A stretch of DNA of 64,000 nt from Plecoglossus altivelis (taxonomy: Eukaryota > Chordata > Actinopteri > Osmeriformes > Plecoglossidae): assembly GCA_036571765.1 (NCBI GenBank), contig BROE01000019.1, positions 7,296,930 through 7,360,929 on the forward strand, given 5' to 3'. Numbering within the stretch: the first letter of the stretch is position 1; every line of letters begins with the position of its first letter. Both the position numbers and the translations under genes were made by a program. Below are positions 1-11,445 of the stretch, piece after piece. The notes under the pieces were generated by a model. It was not told the DNA's origin. It ran no database searches and was given only the letters and a program-made list of their open reading frames with translations.

Positions 1-942
1 GATGTTGCATCTGTACTCTGTATTATCTCACTCCACACTCGCACAAATGCTCACTGATTGGCTTGTGCATCCAAGCAAACTCATTGTGATTGGTTCACAC
101 CTGTGTCCGTGCACCCATTGACACTTAAAACAGTTTTGCAGTCGGCACATGTAAATTGTGAGTTATTTCTCATGATAGAATTGCGTATCCCTCCACCTGT
201 CGCACCGACAACTGGAAAACACTCTTGGATCAAGCGTTCCTTTCCTACCTCATACTTCATACCCTCCTGCGTGCGTTCATATCTGCTGAATGTCGTTATA
301 TTTCAGTGAGACCATATTCAACCACGGGGATGTCATGTGAAAACATATCTGGTTATATTCCAGAAGACCAAGTCCGGTCTTCCGATAAAGCGCGGCTCCG
401 TCTCTACTCTCATTCATGTTTCTCCTGCATGCCAGCAACTGCATCATACCGTACCACTCCCTCGCAGTCTGGGGAGTTAATCAAGAGATTGCTCGACTTG
501 CGTGCTTTATTGCCGTGAGCAAGCAACTGTACATAGAGGGAACGCAATAGGCAGAAGGTGGAGAGACCACAGACGAGAAATGAATTGCATGATAATTCTT
601 ATGAAAGGGGCAGTGTCTGCAGTTTGGGGGGTTTTATTGAAAAAGGAGTGGTTATTATGGTGTATTGAAAAAAACGGAGGCTTTGTGGCTCTCTGATTTT
701 CCTCGGATGTAGCGCACTGTGTTGGATTTAAGTCCGTCTGTGCCAATCGATCGATTATTTTTTGGAGGCGTGCCATTCTAACCAGCTTGTGGGGATTTAG
801 TCATTTCTAATATTGAATTGGATTATTCTTCTCTGTCCAGATATGCAAATGGTGCATTTTAGCATGCAATAGGTTGTCTGTGGTAGGGTATAGCCTAGCC
901 CTAGACCACAACGCGTGAGAGTGGTAGAGAGAGTGGTAGAGA

Positions 943-983
<41 letters not shown>

Positions 984-2173
984 GCTTCTTGCAATCATCG
1001 ACTTTGCGTGTCGTGATAAACATTTTTGGACCCGGCGAGAGGACCACCGATGTTTGTAATTTTTATTCTACTGAGCTTTGGCATCATCGGCTGTTTTAAT
1101 TAAGCTGTCGGGAAAATACATCGAATGTTCTGATTAGGCAAGGATGTATTCGCTGATCGTTTTGTGAATTGATTAAGCTATATCATTTTCTGGATCCTTT
1201 TATAGAAGTGAAACATGTTGCCACACATGGGTAACCAACCGATGTTATCAGCATTTCTTCTAGTTAGGCTGCGTTATTCTTCAAAGTAAATGAGCGAGTC
1301 TTGCAAATTGGCGCTGCTGATGTGAGACTGGACACTGTGTTAGACAGGGAACATTTATGAATGCATGCGGAATCTATGTTTGCCGCGTGTTGAATTCCGT
1401 GAGCCGATTAGTGAGTGTGCGAATTCTCACATTTTTATTCGTTGTACTTGCGACGCAATATGCCAGGCGAGGCCAGGTGCGAGGGAGCCTGTAGCTACGA
1501 TTGTGCCGTTGTTGCGGCACACTCTGGGTCTCTAGCTGGACTCGAGACCGACAGAACTAACCTCAGTTTGTAGCTGTAAAGAAGAAATCCCGCTAGTGAA
1601 CGCTTTTTACCACCCCACCCAAAGGCTTACAGAAAGCATCTTCGTCCCCTCCACTATATTTCCGCGTATCTCTGCGAGATCAAGCTAGACCGGCGTATTG
1701 CATCCGTTAACAGTTTCAAATGAGGAATCTGTTGCGCTCTTCCTGCTGTGTAGTGTCCGGCTGAAGCTCCCGAAACCCGCGGAGCTGCGCCCAGTAGCAT
1801 CCTGATGAGAATCCCCATTAACTCCCCGCCGATGACTGCAGGAATGTCCCAACGAGGGAGCTTCTTGTGAGTGTTCAAACTCCTACAGTCTTTGTCTGGC
1901 TTCAACACTAGACAGGAGTCAGACCAGACGCTGACTCTGCGTGCGCCAGGTTAAGGCCTGGGTTGCTGCCTGGCACCCTTAGCTTCTGCCAGAAAGCACA
2001 AGCCTGCCGCTTTGATCCTTTACCTGGGAAAGCCTTGCTCCTCAACTGCTGCCACAGGCAGCAGGACCAACCAGAACTGCTATTAAGTCCCTCCAGCGTT
2101 CTGCAGACCAATTCACATTTTTGCATCCGAGTCTAAATAGCATCTCAAAGAGCCTCCCGAGACACTTGACAGG
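1..2173. other. region upstream of kcnab3, no gene seen
   Basis: I see no conserved coding exon here; the open frames are short and unrelated to any family I recognise. A (GA)n tract lies at 927-980. The last several hundred bases before position 2174 are probably the kcnab3 5' untranslated region and promoter, but I cannot place the transcription start. Confidence 0.5.
927..980. repeat. (GA)n microsatellite
   Basis: Slightly interrupted GA dinucleotide repeat of about 54 bases, uninterrupted over its last 30 or so bases. It produces Ser-Leu-rich open frames on the minus strand that are repeat artefacts. Confidence 0.9.
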
Positions 2174-5100
2174 ATGCAGGTGTCTTTTGCCTGCACCGAG
2201 CACAACCTGAAGAGCCGCAGTGAGGATCGACTGTGCGGCCTTCGCACTGCCCCTCCACCAGGGGGAGGCAGCGGGGGAGGAGGAGGTGGAGGTGGAGTAG
2301 GAGGAGGAGGGAGCGGCCAGGGGGGCAATGGCAACTACATCCCCCAGGGTTCATCCAAGCCCAGGGACGTGTCAGGGTCACGCCCAGTCCCTCAGGGCCA
2401 TGCGCACATGAAGGAAGCCATCGGACGCCACAGCAGTATGAAATACAGGTGAGCCAGCGGGGGGTCCAGACCCTGTTCAGGGCAGCTGGGGTGGATGGGT
2501 GGGCTTGAACCATATCCTAGCTGAGGCAGTTCACATTGGCAGAATGGTATCTGATTGCATGAGAGGACTTGAATAGGTTCTCGTGTGGTGGCAGTGCGAA
2601 AGCCCCGTGGCAGGATGACCCCCCCCCCGTCCCCCGTCCCCCCACCCCGCCCCTCCCCCCCACCCCTCCCCCGTGAGTGATAGTTTATTATGATGAACGA
2701 GCGAGACGAACCCTCTCGCTGGAACACGATGGCAGCTCAGGTTACCTGTGAGTACCTCATCTCTCCTGGAGAGGATCGCCTCCCTGCTCTGGACACTGGC
2801 CAGCCTGGCCCTGTTTCATTGGATTTCAATCAAACTCTTGAGTTGTCATAGCAGAGTCCTTGTCGTGAATGGGTTTTTGGGCGTCTTTCTCTTTTTTCGC
2901 AACGTTGGAAGTGGCCGAGAAAGCTTGCGGTATTTTATGCAGCACCAAATTGATACGGCCTGCCGTGGAGATCCCATTTTAGATTCAGCTTTACAGGCAG
3001 GATACTGGGATATCGATCGAGCTGTTGTATAGTCACATGTTGGCCCCAATCATGAATTGAAATTTAAAGTGACTGAAAGACGAATAATATGAGAGTAATA
3101 TGAGAATGATAGAATTTACTTTTTTATATAAGTATGGATCCAACGTCAAAGAAGTTTCCAAACCGACCCAGAGTGTGTTATTCTGACTGGAGGAAGAAAA
3201 TGCCCCATAGCTCAATCCTGACACCATTCTCCTCACTCAATTAAGTTTTCGTTTTAAGAGGCTGATTAAATAGAGAATAGGCACAGAAAGAAATGGGGAT
3301 GTCACAATGCAGTGTTTTTTTTCTGTTATGCGCACATTCATGTAATTGGATTGAGGATTTATAACCTGGTTACTGTTGGGGGTTCTGTCCTCGTTGGGTT
3401 CGTCTCCAGTCGAGGAGGCTGCGTTTGAGGCTGTGTGGAACATGGCCATCGGAAATACCCAGCTCATCTTTAGTGTCCCTCTTATTTCAGGAACAACAGG
3501 CAGCTCTGTGCCTTGTGAGTGCCCCCTTATACCCCACCCCCACGCACACACACAGAAACACACACAGAAACACACACTCGCACACACACACACACTTTTC
3601 TTGGGGCGTCGGCACCACAGTGAATTTTACAGGCCTGCGGACAACAGAACGTTCTGCTCTTGTTATTTTCTTTATTTGAATTAAGAGACCCGTAATCATT
3701 TTGTCTTTGCAAATGTGACTCACTTATCCAACATGAAAGTTGTTTTTTTTACCCCCATCTGTTTCAGTTTGAAGACGCAACTAAAATAACATGGTGACAA
3801 GTAACAATTTCATCCGATCGCAGTCGAAAGTGAAAATGAGTTTCCTTTGCTACTCCACTAGTTACAGAACATGACATTTGAGTAGAAATGTTTGAACTCT
3901 TCCCCACTCAAAACATAATGTTAATTCACGTCTAAAGTGGTGACTCGGTTTAGCACAGCCACATCTCATGTCTGAGCAGGGGTGTTCTCTGGTGCATGGC
4001 AGGGTGGGCGGGCAGGCAGGCAGGGAGGCAGGGTGGGCAGGCAGGCAGGGAGGCAAGGTGGGTAGGATGGGCAGGCAGGGAGGCAGGGTGGGCTGGCATG
4101 GTGGGCTGGCAGGGTGGCATGGTGGGCTGGCAGGCAGGGTGGGCAGGCAGGCAGGCAGGCAGGCAGGGTGGTCAGGACGAACAGCACGGCGGGCAGGCAG
4201 GGAGGCAGGGCGGGCTGGCAGGCAGGGTGGGCAGGAAGGCAGGGTGAGCAGGCAGGGCGAACAGGCAGGGTGGGCAGGCAGGCCAGGATAGTCCTGGCTG
4301 TTGCCGACCAGCTCCTGCGATGCCTACAATGGGAACAGCGTTCACATGGCCTTCACCCTGTGGTACCCGTGGGTGGGAGATGTGCTGGTCGATGAGCCAA
4401 GTCCCTCTATCCTGCCTTCCTCCTTCTCTTCGTCTTCCCTAATTGCCCATGCTAAGTCATTAGTCTGAGCATTCATTAGACTGAGGGGGACTCCTCACTG
4501 ACGGGCCACTGACCGCCCTTGCCCCCTCCAGCCTCACCCCTCTCCAGCTCCGCCACCCTGCCAGCCACCCCCCACCACCCTTCCTCCCAGCCCCGCCACC
4601 CCGCCACCCACCCCCCCACCACCCTTCCTCCCATCCCCGTCACCGCTCCTATAAACCTGCAACTCCCACACTCAGTCTGCTTCAGTCCTACTCCACCCCA
4701 ATTCACCTTTCTCCCTGTCTGCGTCTCCATTTTTCTATCTCTGCCTCTCCATGCCCGTCTCCATCCTCTCGCCGTCTGTCTGCCTCTCTATCGTTCTCTC
4801 TCGTCGTTGTGTTATCTGTCTCTTTCCTTCAGTCTACTCCTCCCTTCATCTGCTGTTCTCCCTCACTGTCTTTCTCTCGAATACACCCTCTTACTTTCCC
4901 CTGTCTCTGTCAACACTCGCGGTGCATTGCAGCATTCTCTGCTCGCTCGCTTTATCTAGCTGTTTCGAATGTAGAAGAGGATTTTTTTGCAGCGTAATGT
5001 ACCGTAGATTTCATGTGGTTTTGAAACATATTCACTGTCAGTTGTTCAATTCTTACCACGGTGTGCAAACGTTTGAGGACATCTCGGGATTGATTCTCTC

Positions 5101-6303
5101 CGGTGTATTTTCACGTTCCAAAGATGCACTCCAACCTGATCGTCCCTGGGGTTGTGCCTATCTTGCACGTGTCCTGCTGAGATTACGAATGATTACAAAG
5201 CCTTGTTGCTGCCGTCAGAGTTTCGACAAGTCAGGCAGAGGAAAGCAATGTTCATCCGATGTTCATCCAAATCATCATCAGGGATAGTCTCTGATTAAAA
5301 GGCACTTATTCATAAAGTGCGGAATGGGGTTACTGATGAGGTTATGCGTGTTGCCAGATGACGCACGTAATTGTAGAGCAAAGCAGAGAACGAGTGTGCG
5401 TACGTGTGTGTGCATGCTGGTGTGTGTGTGTGTGTGTGCATGCTGGTGTGTGTGTGTGTGTGTGTGTGCGCGCGTCTGTCACTGTTGGCACAGCTGTATC
5501 TCTGAAAACGCATCATCCCAACGAGCTGAACCGTTGCACTTAACCATCTGTAGACATGTTTCCCTACGAGTGTCTCAGGTGAAATCGAATTGCGTACGTC
5601 AGCAAAGACTACGGTACTGACTGCACAGTAAAACAGAACAACCTACTGTGCATCATGTCTGAGTGGAGCTGCGTACTGTACTGGTGCGTGGAGCAGACAA
5701 GCCCCTATAATAATACCCAGCTGGCGCTTATATGATATAGGATTTATAGGAGATGACAAATATACATGGAGTAAAACACAGGAGGCCATACTTGCTGCGC
5801 GAGGACAAAAAAAAAAGCATCTGGACTCCTATGTGTGCATGAGTATGTACCAATGCACGCATGCATGCATGCATGACTATATGCAGATTAGTGTGCATTG
5901 GAAGCGTTTGGTCCTATCAAGCGTGAATGCTGGCAAACCAGCTCACAGACCGGCTCCCATATCCTATGAGTATTCGTGTCAGGTCTGTATTATCTGTTGG
6001 TGTGCGTGTACCTGTGTGTGTATGTGCGTGTACCTGTGTGTGTATGTGCATGTTTCTGTCTATGTATGTGCGTGTACCTGTGTGTGTATCTGCGTGTACC
6101 TGCGTGTGTATGTGCATGTACCTGTGTGCATGTTCATGTACCTGTGTGTGTATGTGCGTGTACCTGCGTGTGTATGTGCATGTACCTGTGTGCATGTTCA
6201 TGTATCTGTGTGTGTATGTGTGTGTGCCTGTGTGTGTATGTGTGTGTGAGCCTCTGATCCCCACCAAGACTCACAGATAACAACGCTGCGGAATGCAGCA
6301 CTG

Positions 6304-6343
<40 letters not shown>

Positions 6344-7974
6344 AGGGAGGGGTGAGGCAAGAGGGGAATAGTCACACATAGCAACAGTGACACTCAATCT
6401 CAGTTACGTGGTACCAAAAGGAAGTGTATGACACACTGCAAATAAACTACAACCCTGCTTTTACACTGTCTTTTCACGACCTCTCACCAGCCTGTGTCTT
6501 CCTTTAGGAGGATTCTGAACAGTTCTGTTTTCGAAATATCACTCCTCAAAGTGACATCATGTTGGTGCTACACAATGTCTGCATCTTAGATGTATAGGAA
6601 GCGATTCATTGAATATACTCTAAGGCATCCAATTATATTTCTGTTCAGCCTTTTGCATGTGCCTAATCAATTACCCATGCACATAGTTGAATCCAAAATG
6701 ACACATGCATTTAACCTCACCTGACTAATTCACACGTTCACACGGCGAACACATGGAGAGCGGGACCAGAATACACACATATGCACGAATCTAAAAATAG
6801 CTCCGGCCAGGCAATGAAAATAGAGCAGGGGGGAAAATAAAGCTGAGCTCGTCCGCCTGGATCTAAACGCTCTGACAGTCTGTCTCTTTCCATCGGGCTA
6901 TTTGTGGCGGACACAGGCAGGCAGAGAGGCAAGGCGCTGGAGATGAAAAGACGACGGAGCGATGAGTTCCGCTGCAGTTCGGCTGCTTCCCCAGCTGGCT
7001 CCTGGTCTAATTAGGATGGAGCAAGAGCGCGTGGAGGAGCAGAGGCAGGCATGACGCCCGCAGAATCTCCTGCTAAACAGCCCCCGTGGCTGGAGACGGT
7101 CCTCTCTGCCTGCTCTCTGTTCCATCGAAGCTGCCCTGCAGTGGGGCACATGCACTGATGTGGCGTGCCCATGCAGTTAAGGACTGAATATGGATAAGCA
7201 GTTAAATCATTCACACACACACCTCCCCTTGTCTCATTGCTTATGACACAGTACATGTCAACCATGTTGTAGGGCACAATACCCTCCGGTTGTCCAAGCG
7301 ACGGTTTTACGACTCTGAACTGTGATGTAAGAAGTGTAAAAGGTCAACATGTTTAACAATGGCTGGGCACTCTGTTGTTAAGGATGATTTTATCAAGGCT
7401 GGAGCAGAAACCACTTAGCAAGATTGCACAGTGGGTGCAAATGCTGGGCCTCGCGGTAGCTGGTATTAGTGTTTCATAGCCACCCGTAGTGAAATGTAAT
7501 GTACTGCTGTTGACATTGACCTTAGCTATAGGGGATACTGGATAGTCAATCCAGTGCCGACAAATTGGATGTTCAGAAAGCGCATTTGGAATTTTTAGGG
7601 ACGGTATAGTCACGTCCATATTAATGTGTTCCTCCTTGAACTCTTCTTTGTTTTTTCCCGCCTCCGTATCCCTCTCTGTCTTTCACTCTTTCTCTTTCTC
7701 TCCCTCTGTTGCTCTCACACGCTCTCTCGCTCTCACTCTCTCTCTCAGAAACCTTGGGAAGTCAGGGCTGCGTGTGTCTTGCTTGGGGCTGGGTGAGTAA
7801 AGCTGGTTCCCTTCACCATAAACATCTTTAAATAATGTATCAGACACACAGAACAGCGGGACTGGACTCATTGTCAATCTCTGTGTCCATTTGTCTGTCT
7901 GCAGGCACCTGGGTGACATTTGGATCACAAATCTCAGACGAGGTGAGGGCCCAAAGGTTTTGTCCCCATGTCCT

Positions 7975-8029
<55 letters not shown>

Positions 8030-11000
8030 TTCTCCCTCTCTCTCTTTCTCTCTCTCTCTCCCTCTCTCTCCCTCTCTCTCCTCCCCTCCCTCTCTCTCCT
8101 TCATTATTTCTCCCTTTCAAAGCTTGTTATTGCTTTTCTCCCTCTGTCTTTGTCTCTCTCAGTAGCAATCTCTCTTGTTCCCCTCAGACGGCTGAAAACC
8201 TGATGACCATCGCCTATGAGAATGGCGTGAACCTCTTTGACACGGCGGAGGTGTACGCCTCGGGCAGGTCAGCTCCTGCACACATCCCCCCTTCTCCGAT
8301 CGATGCTTTTATCTCCCCTCTCTCTATCTCCCCCGTGCCGTTCTCTCCGACGCCAGTCGTTGCCTATCTCTCTCGGTCCACACGTGTTGCTGTTTGGTGC
8401 GTCACTGTTTCATCGCGGACGTTGTCTTTCCCCTCTCCGCAGGGCCGAGATCACCCTGGGGAACATCATCAAAAAGAAAGGATGGAGGTGATATTACTCA
8501 TATGTCTAATGTGACTCGAACGCGTACGAACAGTTGTCTGTTCGAGCGGATCAAATCAAAGCTTGTTGTTCATAAGCACAGTAGGGTGACATATGGGGCC
8601 TCGTGTTCACACGTTGCTCAGCTCCTAACCTCGGTGGATTACAGCATGTTTCAGTGTCTGACCCCTTCCTCTAACCCCTCTCCTCTCGTGTTTGACAGAC
8701 GCTCAAGTTATGTGGTCACAACGAAGATCTACTGGGGTGGCCAGTAAGTAAGACCAAAGCCAAAAAAAACGACATCCAATTTCCTGCCATTGTTCTGGCG
8801 ATGTCAGACGTTGTTTGGGATCCGTCCCATGATTACTTACTTCATCATCCCCACAGGGCTGAAACGGAGAGAGGGCTGTCAAGGAAACACATCATCGAAG
8901 GTAGAGAAGAATGATTTTGCAGGAACTTAATGCTGATTGGAATGGCGTGGGGGGGGGGGTTTAGGGTGGGCCGGAGGGGGGGGGGGTTTCGGGTATTCAT
9001 TACGAGGAGTAAACTTCCTGACGGCAGGCTGATAGGATCCCTGTCCAGGCTCACCTAGATATGTGGATATTGTCTTTGCACCCAACCGCATGATGTAAAG
9101 CCCATGGAAGGTCAGTTAACTTCTTTCTTAACCTCCCGCCCCACAAGATTGCATAGTGATTTCCCCGACTGTCTCTAACTCTGTGGTGTGGTCCTACAGC
9201 CCTCCCCCCTCCATCTATCTCGCCGCGCCCCCCGATGTCTATCCATTATTGGGGTCAGCCTGTTCGATAAAAACCTTTGAGCGAAGACGAACATTGTTAT
9301 ATTTTTTTGACGTTCTGTGCCGTCAAGTGCATGTGTTCCCTCTGCAGAGCTTCATGGCCTTACACCTCACGGGGGGGGTTTCGTGATTCATGACGATGGA
9401 TGTAAACTATCTCTGACGCAGGCCTGAGAGGATCCCTGTCCAGGCTCCAGCTAGATTATGTGGATATTGTCTTTGCCAACCGTAATGATGTCAACAGCCC
9501 CATGGAAGGTCAGTTACTCTTTCTCAACACTACAAGATGCATAGTTGATGTTCCCGACTGTCTCTAAATCTGTGTTGGTCTAGTCCATTATTGGGATGTC
9601 TAGTCCACTATTGGTCAGCTCTGTTTCGATAAAAACCTTTGAGAAACAACATTGTTATATCTTTTGTTGAACTTCTGTAGCCGGTACAGTGCATGTGTTC
9701 CCTCTGCAGAGCTTCATGGCCTTACACCTCACGTCTATGTTTGTTTGCAGAGATCGTCCGGGCCATGACCTTTGTAATAAACCAGGGGATGGCCATGTAC
9801 TGGGGCACCTCTCGCTGGAGCGCCATGGAGATCATGGCAAGTTCCCTTCCCGCCTCTCTCGCTTCTTGGCACGCCTTCTACCCATGAGGTCACATTAACA
9901 CCTGCTCTGGTCTCCCGACGACAGAAGGCCCAGCGGGGTAGCAGGGGATGCCCTCACTAACGGTGTGGTGTCCCTCTTCCTGTCCCTAGGAGGCGTACTC
10001 CGTGGCTCGCCAGTTCAACCTGATCCCCCCTGTGTGCGAGCAGGCAGAGTACCACTACTTTCAGAGAGACAAGGTGGAGGTGCAGCTCCCTGAGTTATAC
10101 CACAAGATAGGTCAGTCCCACCACCACATCACCGGAGTTATCGTTGACTGTCCAGCCTGTAGCAGTAAACATGTACTCTCTCTCTCTACTCCTCTGAAGT
10201 CACTTATCACATGAGGATCTCTCATGTCAGGCTCTTCTTAGATAACCTAAGACTGAAGGGGCGGAATATAATCCAGCCCGGAGATGTTTTATTAAGTTTA
10301 TTATGACTCACACATTATGTTTTTTTTTCTCTCTCTCTGACTAAAACATGATGGGGTTGAATTATTTTTTTTTTTACAACAACCTCTCTTTTTGTTTCAG
10401 GCGTTGGGGCAATGACCTGGTCTCCCCTAGCATGTGGGCTGATCACAGGGAAGTACAGCGAAGGGGTGCCTGACTGTTCCCGTGCTGCCATGAAGGTGAG
10501 TTCTGTCACGAGGAGAAAAGAGAAAGAACGCTGTGTGGATCAAACACCGTCTTTGAAATCCTATGTTTTCTGTCCATCGCGTTCCTGTGACGGTCTCATT
10601 TCCATTACTCATGCGTGTATGTGTATCTTGCGTGTGTGTGATCTCCCCTGAAGGGTTACCAGTGGCTGAAGGAGCGAGTGAACAGTGAGGATGGTCGCAG
10701 ACAGCTGGCCAAGATCAAGGAGCTCCACCTGCTGGCCGACAGACTGGGCTGCACTGCTGCACAGTTGGCCATAGGTGAGATGTTATTTGCGTGTGTGCGT
10801 TTGCATCCGTGCGTTTGCGTGTGTGTGCGTGTGCATCCGTGGCTGCACTCTTGCCCACATCTAGCGTACGCTTCATCAACGCTTCTCCAAGCTGACGATT
10901 TTTTTAAATCTGTATTTTCGATCAAATCCAAGTAGTGTTTGTCTGTGTTTGAGCGTTGACATGTGCCGCTCTCTGCTCGTTCCCCAGCGTGGTGTCTGCG

Positions 11001-11445
11001 CAGCGAGGGAGTCAGCTCCGTGCTTCTGGGAGTTTCCAACTCCGAGCAGCTGGTGGAGAACTTGGGCGCCCTCAGGGTAATGACGCACCCCTTGAACAGC
11101 GCATCGCTCTGTCGTTACTCTGCATTACGTGCTCCTCAACCTCAACTCATACAAACCCCTAAGAAAAATGTCCTGTAGTCAACCGTGAAAGACCCCCCAT
11201 CAAAAACACTATAGCTTTTTTTTACTTGTCTCCTTCATTATTATTACACGTTGCACTTGTTCATAATATCTGTTGTTAGAAAACAGACAAAGAAGCAGTG
11301 AAGCACGTTAAACCCTTGTGACACCCCGACTGACAGACTGCTCCTCCATCTCCAGGTCCTGTCCCAGATGACGCCTCAGACGGTCACAGAGATCGACGCA
11401 CTCCTGGGAAACAAGCCCCACTCGAAGAAAGAGTCACGGGCATGA
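2174..11445 (+). CDS. kcnab3: voltage-gated potassium channel subunit beta-3 (Kv beta 3)
   Basis: Cytoplasmic beta subunit that binds Kv1-type channels and modulates inactivation; its core is an NADPH-dependent aldo-keto reductase barrel. Exons: 2174-2448, 7749-7792, 7905-7942, 8188-8267, 8443-8487, 8699-8743, 8857-8900, 9422-9508, 9751-9836, 9990-10110, 10401-10495, 10654-10774, 10988-11076, 11356-11445 (419 aa). The N-terminus MQVSFACTEHNLKSR is the Kv beta 1/3 inactivation peptide, followed by a Gly-rich linker as in beta-3. The core keeps the catalytic Asp and Tyr (LFDTAEVY), Lys (TTKIYWGG) and Asn (FANRND), and the cofactor segments GTSRWS and WSPLACG. The C-terminus LGNKPHSKKESRA favours beta-3 over beta-1 and beta-2. 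Intron 1 is 5.3 kb and repeat-rich. The donor of intron 9 is GC. A broken copy of exon 8 lies just upstream of the real one. The start is the conserved isoform-specific Met. Confidence 0.93.
3540..3597. repeat. (CA)n microsatellite, interrupted
   Basis: CA-rich repeat with GAAA interruptions inside kcnab3 intron 1. It generates Cys/Val-rich or His/Thr-rich open frames on both strands that are not genes. Confidence 0.85.
3996..4290. repeat. GGCAGG-type minisatellite
   Basis: About 300 bases of degenerate GGCAGG/GGGTGGGCAGG units in kcnab3 intron 1. It is strongly G-rich on the plus strand with many GGG runs. Several frames stay open on both strands (Gly-Arg-Gln-Ala or Pro-Cys-Leu repeats) because of the periodicity. 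Confidence 0.9.
5396..5473. repeat. (GT)n microsatellite, compound
   Basis: Two GT runs separated by a repeated GCATGCTGGTG spacer, in kcnab3 intron 1. Confidence 0.85.
5996..6252. repeat. GT-rich minisatellite, ~20-base units
   Basis: Tandem variants of TGTGTATGTGCGTGTACC with occasional TTCATG units, in kcnab3 intron 1. Several frames on both strands remain open across it as Cys-Val-Tyr or His-Thr repeats, with no independent coding support. Confidence 0.88.
6308..6342. repeat. (GT)n microsatellite
   Basis: Uninterrupted GT run in kcnab3 intron 1. Confidence 0.9.
7974..8100. repeat. (CT)n tract
   Basis: Long CT-rich run filling most of kcnab3 intron 3 upstream of the exon 4 acceptor. It gives Ser-Leu (plus) and Glu-Arg (minus) open frames that are repeat shadows. 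Confidence 0.9.
8976..9732 (+). repeat. imperfect direct duplication around kcnab3 exon 8
   Basis: Two adjacent copies, about 8976-9370 and 9371-9732. Both begin with a poly-G run followed by TTTCG and a degenerate ATTCAT-like segment, and both end with CTTCATGGCCTTACACCTCAC. The second copy contains functional exon 8. The first differs by many one- and two-base indels and some substitutions. Paired landmarks include GATCCCTGTCCAGGCTC, ATGTGGATATTGTCTTTG and ATAAAAACCTTTGAG. Confidence 0.85.
9028..9110 (+). pseudogene. broken duplicate of kcnab3 exon 8
   Basis: Aligns to the real exon 8 at 9422-9508 and keeps a GCAG acceptor and GTCAGT donor. It is 83 rather than 87 bases and opens with in-frame TGA and TAG where the real exon reads Leu-Arg. 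Inclusion in mRNA would shift the frame. It could be a decayed tandem duplicate or an uncorrected sequencing/assembly copy; the scattered single-base indels favour the latter. Confidence 0.75.
9837..9838 (+). other. kcnab3: non-canonical GC splice donor (GC-AG intron)
   Basis: Exon 9 ends with the codons for Glu-Ile-Met and is followed by GCAAGT. Exon 10 resumes at 9990 after CTAG with Glu-Ala-Tyr-Ser, matching the family without gap. No nearby GT donor preserves the conserved sequence. Confidence 0.8.

Noticed and set aside
3966..4291. Long open frames on both strands across 3966-4291 (Gly-Arg-Gln-Ala and Pro-Cys-Leu repeats)
   Set aside because: They are generated by the periodic GGCAGG minisatellite; no family resemblance and simultaneous openness in several frames.
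5860..5880. GCATGCATGCATGCATG palindromic stretch
   Set aside because: Short simple repeat with no associated element or site; not informative alone.
5833..6280. Cys-Val-Tyr-rich and His-Thr-rich open frames
   Set aside because: Translation of a GT-rich minisatellite inside kcnab3 intron 1; not a cysteine-rich peptide gene.
7683..8514. Ser-Leu and Glu-Arg-rich open frames up to 207 codons
   Set aside because: Produced by the CT tract in kcnab3 intron 3 fused to short real exon pieces in or out of frame.
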